Source: Caryophanales bacterium UBA2753
GTDB taxonomy: Bacteria; Bacillota_I; Bacilli_A; RFN20; CAG-826
Reading direction: 5' to 3'
DNA: 20,811 bases
NCBI GenBank assembly: GCA_002353275.1
Contig: DEJH01000054.1
Span: forward strand, 1 to 20,811
A model generated the notes under the pieces. That model was not told the origin of the DNA. It saw only the letters and a program-made list of their open reading frames with translations, and searched no databases. A program made the translations under genes and the position numbers. Each line of letters opens with the position of its first letter. Position 1 is the stretch's first letter. Of this stretch, positions 16,575 to 20,811 are shown piece by piece.

Positions 16575-16603
16575 ATTTAAGCATAACTCTACGATTTTGT
16601 AAA
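16575..16603 (-). promoter_or_regulatory. Promoter giving a leaderless abiEi transcript
   Basis: On the minus strand: TTTACA at 16603-16598, a 17-base spacer, then TTAAAT at 16580-16575 with a TGC extended -10 just before it. The next six bases are TATGGT and then the ATG at 16568-16566. With the usual 6-base gap after the -10 box, transcription begins on the A of the start codon. Confidence 0.6.
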
Positions 16604-16657
16604 GTTCTGCTGATTATTTAGTATATTTATCGTCTGTCTCTCCTTTAAAAAATCACT

Positions 16658-17545
16658 TCAATACATCAATTCATCCTCCTTTATTACTAATACATTTACT
16701 TTGTGGGTTAACGCGGTACAGGCATCAAGACCAATTAGTCCTGGATACTGCTCGCTTTTGAATATTGGATTTTCTTTTTTAATATCCATATTCGAACCGG
16801 GTATCAACTTGTTATAAAAATCTGATGTATGCCAATGCCCACAAACAAGAATCTTTCCTCTCTTTTCTTCTTCTTTAAATGAACCATCTAAATATCTCTT
16901 ATATGGGCATCCCCAAGTAGACATTAACCATAATGCCGAATTCTTTTCATTTCTCCAATCTGGATAGTAGGTTCCTGGACTATCAATTTTGTAAATGTCA
17001 TCTACACCAAGAAGAGGAATGAAACTATGTACAAATATATATTGACCAAGTTCATAATAATTCTTCCAATCAGATGAATTTAACCAATCCATTATTTCGT
17101 TTAGCTTGTTATTGTTATATAGTTTCTCATTCGCGTCTCTATAAATTTCGTCCGCTCTAGAGAAAATGATAGAATAATCGACTTCTTTATATTTATTTTT
17201 ATACTTATTAATCCATTTTCTTTTTGTTTCATATGGATCTTCTTTTCGTAAGGACACTAAAGTGTCATATGTTCCATTATGGTAATCAAAACTAAATGGA
17301 CATTTCCTTCTTACAAGTTCTAACAAGAGGTATTCATGGTTACCTTTTATTAGGACCACTCTTTCTTTTGGAAGAGATGTAATAAATTTGTATATTTGCC
17401 ATGGTTTTTTACCACGATCAAATATATCTCCTAAAATAATTAAAATATGTTCGTTATTATTAACATCGAATCCAGCTTCGTTAAGAGAGGCCATCCATTC
17501 TTTAAAATATCCATGTATATCTGAACAAGCAAAATATGTCTTCAT
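16658..17545 (-). CDS. Calcineurin-like metallophosphoesterase (PPP-type)
   Basis: A 295-aa cytoplasmic phosphoesterase with the full two-metal motif set: SDIHG (Asp9, His11), GDIFDRG (Asp40, Asp43, Arg44), GNHE (Asn69, His70), VHSF (His near 170) and CGHWH (His237, His239). This is the PPP arrangement of bacterial Ser/Thr phosphatases, PrpE and ApaH-type hydrolases. The substrate (phosphoprotein, dinucleoside polyphosphate or other) cannot be told from sequence. A stretch of about 90 residues between GNHE and VHSF is longer than in the smallest members. GGAGG precedes ATG 17545 by 7 bases. The stop is TGA. It is divergent from the secreted-protein gene at 17830. No convincing terminator was found between it and abiEi. 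Confidence 0.9.
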   Translation of the reverse strand: MKTYFACSDIHGYFKEWMASLNEAGFDVNNNEHILIILGDIFDRGKKPWQIYKFITSLPKERVVLIKGNHEYLLLELVRRKCPFSFDYHNGTYDTLVSLRKEDPYETKRKWINKYKNKYKEVDYSIIFSRADEIYRDANEKLYNNNKLNEIMDWLNSSDWKNYYELGQYIFVHSFIPLLGVDDIYKIDSPGTYYPDWRNEKNSALWLMSTWGCPYKRYLDGSFKEEEKRGKILVCGHWHTSDFYNKLIPGSNMDIKKENPIFKSEQYPGLIGLDACTALTHKVNVLVIKEDELMY

Positions 17546-17620
17546 AGATTAGCCTCCATAACCGAATTATCACATAAACAATCTCATGAATAAAAATAAC
17601 CGTCAATAGGGGTAGCAAAG

Positions 17621-17694
17621 TTACATTATATTAATTATATTATGTGGAATGTATATTTATATAAGAGGTAGATAATATAATTAATATAATGTAA
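17621..17694. repeat. 23-bp perfect inverted repeat in the divergent intergenic region
   Basis: Bases 17621-17643 are the exact reverse complement of 17672-17694, separated by 28 bases. Both arms are nearly pure A/T with one G-C pair each (TTACATTATATT start). The structure stands 76 bases from the phosphoesterase start and 135 bases from the secreted-protein start. It can fold as a long A-U hairpin in RNA or act as two operator sites 51 bp apart. After the right arm there is a T-run on the plus strand (17696-17702). Confidence 0.85.
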
Positions 17695-17710
17695 ATTTTT
17701 TTCTAAATTT

Positions 17711-17780
17711 TTCTGTTTTTAGAAGATTTATAGTAAAAAACAGATTATTCAGCGTACACATCAAACAAAAAACTTTGTTT
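17711..17780. repeat. Two more inverted repeats upstream of the secreted-protein gene
   Basis: TCTGTTTTT at 17711-17719 pairs exactly with AAAAACAGA at 17736-17744. Further on, AAACAAA (17763-17769) pairs with TTTGTTT (17774-17780) around a 4-base loop. Together with the 23-bp repeat this gives three hairpin-capable elements in a row between the divergent genes. I could not place a sure promoter for the plus-strand gene. Confidence 0.5.
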
Positions 17781-17829
17781 AGATGCTAATTTATGTTATT
17801 TTGAATAAGAAATAAAGGAGAACAAAAAT

Positions 17830-19758
17830 ATGAAGAAAAAAGTATTACTACTTTCTACATGTGCAATTACTTCTTTAGCGGTCGCTGGAGGAGTTGTCTT
17901 ACTTTCAAATAACGACTTTAACGCGAACAAGGCTAAAGCTAATACAGATTTCGGATTAGTGAAAGAAAGCGTTGCAGCTGAAGATGATTATTTAACTGCT
18001 AACTGTGCTGATGGAAAAGGTAACCTAGTTACAACCCAATTCGCAGGATTTAATCTTGCTAATGAATACGATATTACTACACAAGTAAATAGTGTCGCTT
18101 ATTTCACTAACACTAATCCTATGAGAGGTATCTCAAATATCTACTGTGAATTTGAAAAAGAGGACGAAACCACAACACACTCTCTTAGTTTTGCGGTTTA
18201 TGCTTCTAGTAATCCATTAACCATAAGTGATATCAATAGCGGAGTTCACACTGATTTATTCTTCCGTATTGATGATTACATTTCTGGAACAGGGAAAACA
18301 ATAAACAGAAGTTTTAGTGGCTTAAACAAATATCGTTATGTCTTAGTTGAAGTATTCACTAATTCAGAAGCTTACACTTTAACTGAACTTAACTATAACG
18401 TTGTTTGTGAAGATGAGCCTGAAGTCGTTGAGGTTAAAACAAAGACAACATGGAGTGAAGAAGAAGCTGCAACATTAACCTCTTATGGCGCACCAAGTAA
18501 TTTCCCTTATCCTGGAGTTAGCGGCTATTATCTCAGCAACTCAGAACAAATGGAAGCAATAGTTCAAACACTCGTTTCAAATGATAAATTAATGGATATT
18601 ACTTCTTTTGTATTTCAAGAAGGATACATTAAAACAATGGATGCCGAAGTAGAAGGCCGCCAAATCCTGTATATGCAAAAGCAAAATGAAGATAAATCCG
18701 AAACATATACTTATGGATTTAGCGCAAAGCAAATGCCTGGAAATTTAAATAGTGTAATGTATTTTTATTCTTCTAAACTTCCTTATATGGCTCAAACATC
18801 AACAACATGGCCAAAAGAAGAAATTGCAAAAGTTTCCGCTAATTTATCAACCGCCTTCCCAGATTTCCAATTAGATGGTGTTACATATCAAGTCGTTAAC
18901 GCTGGTGGAAACCCAATGAGCACTGATGTAGCTATTTTAGTTTCTTCAGAATCTAGTATGGTAGATAAATATGTTGCTTACTTCAATAAACTTGACAAAA
19001 ATGTCTATAATGTCACAGTTAACGCTGGTGGATATAGCTACGCTTCTACCAAGGATGGTCAATATAGCCTCTCAGTATATGATATGGGTAGTCAAATAGG
19101 TGTTACCCTTACCGAAAAAAAAGTTTATGATCATTTACCAATTAATGAATACGCTCAATATAGGGAATATAAACTTCCAGAATTCACTGATGTTATAAGT
19201 GGCACATTCTATTTTAATGATTTTGGAAACATCGTAGCAGACTCAATCACTGACGAACAATTTAATCAAATCGTTAAGTTATTCACTGATATTGGTTTTG
19301 AAAACTACTCTGATGATCCAAGTTATCAAGCTTTGAAAACACCAATCACATCTAACTATGATTACAATAACCTTACATTGCGTGCTCGTCTCGATAGCGG
19401 AAAATTTAGCTTATCTTTCGAAGAAGATCAAAAGGATGTAAATACAAAGTTATCTGACGCTCTACTTCTTATGACGCATTATAGTGACTTCAATGACTAT
19501 GTTGCACCAATAACTTACGAAGGTGAAATCACTTCTATCCGTTATCGTGTTGCATACATTGAAAACGCTACTATCGATACAATCCAAGAAGTCTTTGATT
19601 CAATTGACGCTGAGACTAAGTATAGATCAGAGGGATCAGAAGGACAAATCTCCTTTAATGTAACAATCGATGGTGTAGAAAAAGTTACCATCATTGAATA
19701 TACCTTAGTCGATGGGGTCTTATACTTCACAAATCTAGATTGGGGAGTTGCTGACTAA
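17830..19758 (+). CDS. Secreted protein of unknown function
   Basis: A 642-aa exported protein. MKKKVLLLSTCAITSLAVAGGVV begins a signal peptide with likely cleavage near residues 37-38 (AKA-NT). Residues about 104-195 (LTISDINSGVHTD, then VEVFTNSEAYTLTELNYNVV) resemble the N-terminal module of the BspA-like protein at 7795-9858. From about residue 205 the chain seems built of three or four alpha/beta units of about 110 residues: two start with a TTWSEEE or TTWPKEE helix and are followed by strands ending YTYGFSAKQ or YSLSVYDMG. No lipobox, LPxTG, membrane anchor or known catalytic motif was seen. AAAGGAG lies 9 bases before ATG 17830, and a strong terminator follows the stop. I do not recognise the family. 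Confidence 0.8.
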   Translation: MKKKVLLLSTCAITSLAVAGGVVLLSNNDFNANKAKANTDFGLVKESVAAEDDYLTANCADGKGNLVTTQFAGFNLANEYDITTQVNSVAYFTNTNPMRGISNIYCEFEKEDETTTHSLSFAVYASSNPLTISDINSGVHTDLFFRIDDYISGTGKTINRSFSGLNKYRYVLVEVFTNSEAYTLTELNYNVVCEDEPEVVEVKTKTTWSEEEAATLTSYGAPSNFPYPGVSGYYLSNSEQMEAIVQTLVSNDKLMDITSFVFQEGYIKTMDAEVEGRQILYMQKQNEDKSETYTYGFSAKQMPGNLNSVMYFYSSKLPYMAQTSTTWPKEEIAKVSANLSTAFPDFQLDGVTYQVVNAGGNPMSTDVAILVSSESSMVDKYVAYFNKLDKNVYNVTVNAGGYSYASTKDGQYSLSVYDMGSQIGVTLTEKKVYDHLPINEYAQYREYKLPEFTDVISGTFYFNDFGNIVADSITDEQFNQIVKLFTDIGFENYSDDPSYQALKTPITSNYDYNNLTLRARLDSGKFSLSFEEDQKDVNTKLSDALLLMTHYSDFNDYVAPITYEGEITSIRYRVAYIENATIDTIQEVFDSIDAETKYRSEGSEGQISFNVTIDGVEKVTIIEYTLVDGVLYFTNLDWGVAD

Positions 19759-19778
19759 AAGTAACATATACAGATACT

Positions 19779-19807
19779 ACACCGCTCAAATTGGGCGGTG
19801 TTTTTTT
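19779..19807 (+). terminator. Strong rho-independent terminator of the secreted-protein gene
   Basis: ACACCGC (19779-19785) pairs with GCGGTGT (19795-19801), with further CAA/TTG pairing inside, and is followed by seven T. It begins 21 bases after the stop codon. Confidence 0.93.
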
Positions 19808-19831
19808 CTTACCCTTTTATAGGGTTTCCTA

Positions 19832-19837
19832 TATAAT
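19832..19837 (+). promoter_or_regulatory. -10 element of the DUF3737 gene
   Basis: A perfect TATAAT lies 9 bases before ATG 19847, giving a predicted start about 3 bases before the ATG. There is no purine-rich Shine-Dalgarno (the leader reads AATTGGGCA). The -35 position (TTACCC at 17 bases) is poor. Confidence 0.5.
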
Positions 19838-19846
19838 AATTGGGCA

Positions 19847-20686
19847 ATGGAAAAGATAATTAATCAAACTTATGATACTGAAAGAGCGTTATACGCTTCT
19901 CGTGATTTGGAAATTGAATCATGCTCCTTTAAAGGTCCTAGCGATGGAGAATCAGTCTTAAAAGAGAGTAAAAACATCAAAGTAAACAAATGTGATTTTT
20001 CTTTAAGATATCCTCTTTGGCATAACCACAACTTTGAAGTTAACAAATGTAATTTTGATGAATATAGTAGAGCCCCAATTTGGTATTCAGAAAACGGAAA
20101 GATTACTTCGACAACGATTAATTCAGTAAAAGCGGTTAGGGAATGTAGCAATATTGAAGTAGTAAGTTCCACTATCTCTTCTCCTGAATTTGGATGGAAA
20201 TCTAGTTTACTCAAACTAACTAACTGCAAGATTGTATCTGAATACTTCCTATTAGACAGTAAAGATATTGAAGTCAATAACCTTGACTTTAAAGGAAAAT
20301 ATTCATTCCAATATGTTGAGAAGGCAAATATCTCAAATTCATATCTAGATACGAAAGATGCATTCTGGCATTCAAAAAATATCACAGTGATCAATTCAGT
20401 AATTAAAGGAGAATATCTTGGATGGTTCTCCGAAGGATTAACATTAATCAACTGCAAGATAATAGGCACTCAACCACTATGTTATTGCAAAGGACTCAAA
20501 CTCATTAACTGTGAAATGATTGATTGTGATTTGTCATTTGAATATTCAGAAGTTGAAGCGGATATAAAAGGTCACATTGATTCAATCAAGAATCCAAAAA
20601 GTGGAACGATAACATATGATTCAGTTGGAGAGATAATCACCTCTGATTCAGTTATGGAAAACCACGCGAAATTAATTAAAAGATAA
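19847..20686 (+). CDS. DUF3737 family beta-helix protein
   Basis: A 279-aa protein without signal peptide. The start MEKIINQTYDTERALYASRD, then CSFKGPSDGESVLKESKN and FSLRYPLWHNHNF, match what I recall of DUF3737, a family common in gut Firmicutes and Bacteroidota. The chain is a run of about 20-residue rungs with Asn/Cys ladders (INCKIIG, INCEMID, ISNSYLD), as in a right-handed parallel beta-helix. Length and ends look complete. The family's function is not established; a cytoplasmic sugar- or polymer-related role has no direct support. It forms its own unit between two terminators. No Shine-Dalgarno is seen, so it is probably translated from a nearly leaderless mRNA. Confidence 0.88.
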   Translation: MEKIINQTYDTERALYASRDLEIESCSFKGPSDGESVLKESKNIKVNKCDFSLRYPLWHNHNFEVNKCNFDEYSRAPIWYSENGKITSTTINSVKAVRECSNIEVVSSTISSPEFGWKSSLLKLTNCKIVSEYFLLDSKDIEVNNLDFKGKYSFQYVEKANISNSYLDTKDAFWHSKNITVINSVIKGEYLGWFSEGLTLINCKIIGTQPLCYCKGLKLINCEMIDCDLSFEYSEVEADIKGHIDSIKNPKSGTITYDSVGEIITSDSVMENHAKLIKR

Positions 20687-20693
20687 CCATTGA

Positions 20694-20721
20694 AACGTCA
20701 CTAAAAATGAGTGGCGTTTTT
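20694..20721 (+). terminator. Rho-independent terminator of the DUF3737 gene
   Basis: AACGTCACT (20694-20702) pairs with AGTGGCGTT (20710-20718), one G-U pair, over a 7-base loop and runs into TTTTT. It starts 7 bases after the stop. The remaining bases to the window end are AT-rich with no gene seen. Confidence 0.9.
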
Positions 20722-20811
20722 AATTGCAAATTTTTTTCAAAAAGTATCCCACATATTTATATTAATATTTCTATTTAATTAATACTTTTAGGGCAAACGC
20801 ACGAAATAAAT

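Noticed and set aside
17621..17702. 23-bp inverted repeat plus T-run as a terminator
   Set aside because: No plus-strand gene ends upstream; the neighbouring minus gene starts here, so termination of a gene is not its evident role.
19870..20469. 199-codon minus-strand frame opposite the DUF3737 gene
   Set aside because: It is fully antisense to a recognised family protein, and its residues show no domain or signal; it reflects codon bias on the coding strand.
20739..20789. 8-bp inverted repeat AAAAGTAT/ATACTTTT near the right edge
   Set aside because: It is short, A/T-only apart from one pair, widely spaced, and expected by chance in such AT-rich sequence.

Overview
The window is AT-rich DNA from a low-GC Bacillota-type bacterium, most likely an uncultured, host-associated Bacilli or RF39-like lineage. 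This is inferred from base composition, AGGAGG-type ribosome binding sites, U-tailed terminators, lipoprotein signal peptides, BspA-type leucine-rich repeats, InlB-type repeats and DUF3737. Trp is read from TGG, and two genes end in TGA (14912 and 16658), so the standard bacterial code fits better than the Mycoplasma code. No tRNA, rRNA, CRISPR array or transposase was seen.

Layout. 1-1937 (-) is the 5' part of a secreted lipase-like lipoprotein that runs off the left edge. 2173-3528 (-) is a DUF4143-type AAA ATPase whose upstream region carries three direct repeats and an 11-bp inverted repeat. 3868-6222 (-) is a membrane-anchored surface protein: signal peptide, Gly-rich beta region, six helical repeats, one C-terminal transmembrane segment. 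6549-7216 (-) is a two-gene unit of unrecognised small proteins. 7217-7794 is a non-coding scar holding a remnant of the 3' end of a gene like its neighbour. 7795-14011 (-) is a tight three-gene operon of exported proteins: a 932-aa lipoprotein, a 445-aa lipoprotein and a 687-aa BspA-like LRR protein. 14332-14838 (-) is a beta-carbonic anhydrase. 14912-16568 (-) is an AbiEi/AbiEii type IV toxin-antitoxin pair. 16658-17545 (-) is a metallophosphoesterase. A divergent region with a 23-bp perfect inverted repeat leads to 17830-19758 (+), a secreted protein of unknown function, and 19847-20686 (+), a DUF3737 beta-helix protein.

How it fits together. Five or six genes build the cell surface or are exported, and they lie beside a defence/addiction module, a DUF4143 ATPase and metabolic singletons, as in an accessory surface locus. 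The three-gene lipoprotein/LRR operon is the best candidate for an undescribed functional unit. The BspA-like protein and the secreted 642-aa protein appear to share an N-terminal module, which suggests a family of related exported proteins.

Regulation. Genes for exported proteins have good Shine-Dalgarno sequences. Three cytoplasmic genes (abiEi, carbonic anhydrase, DUF3737) have no clear Shine-Dalgarno, and a -10 element sits 6 to 13 bases before the ATG, which suggests leaderless or nearly leaderless mRNAs. All functional statements come from reading motifs; no database search was run.
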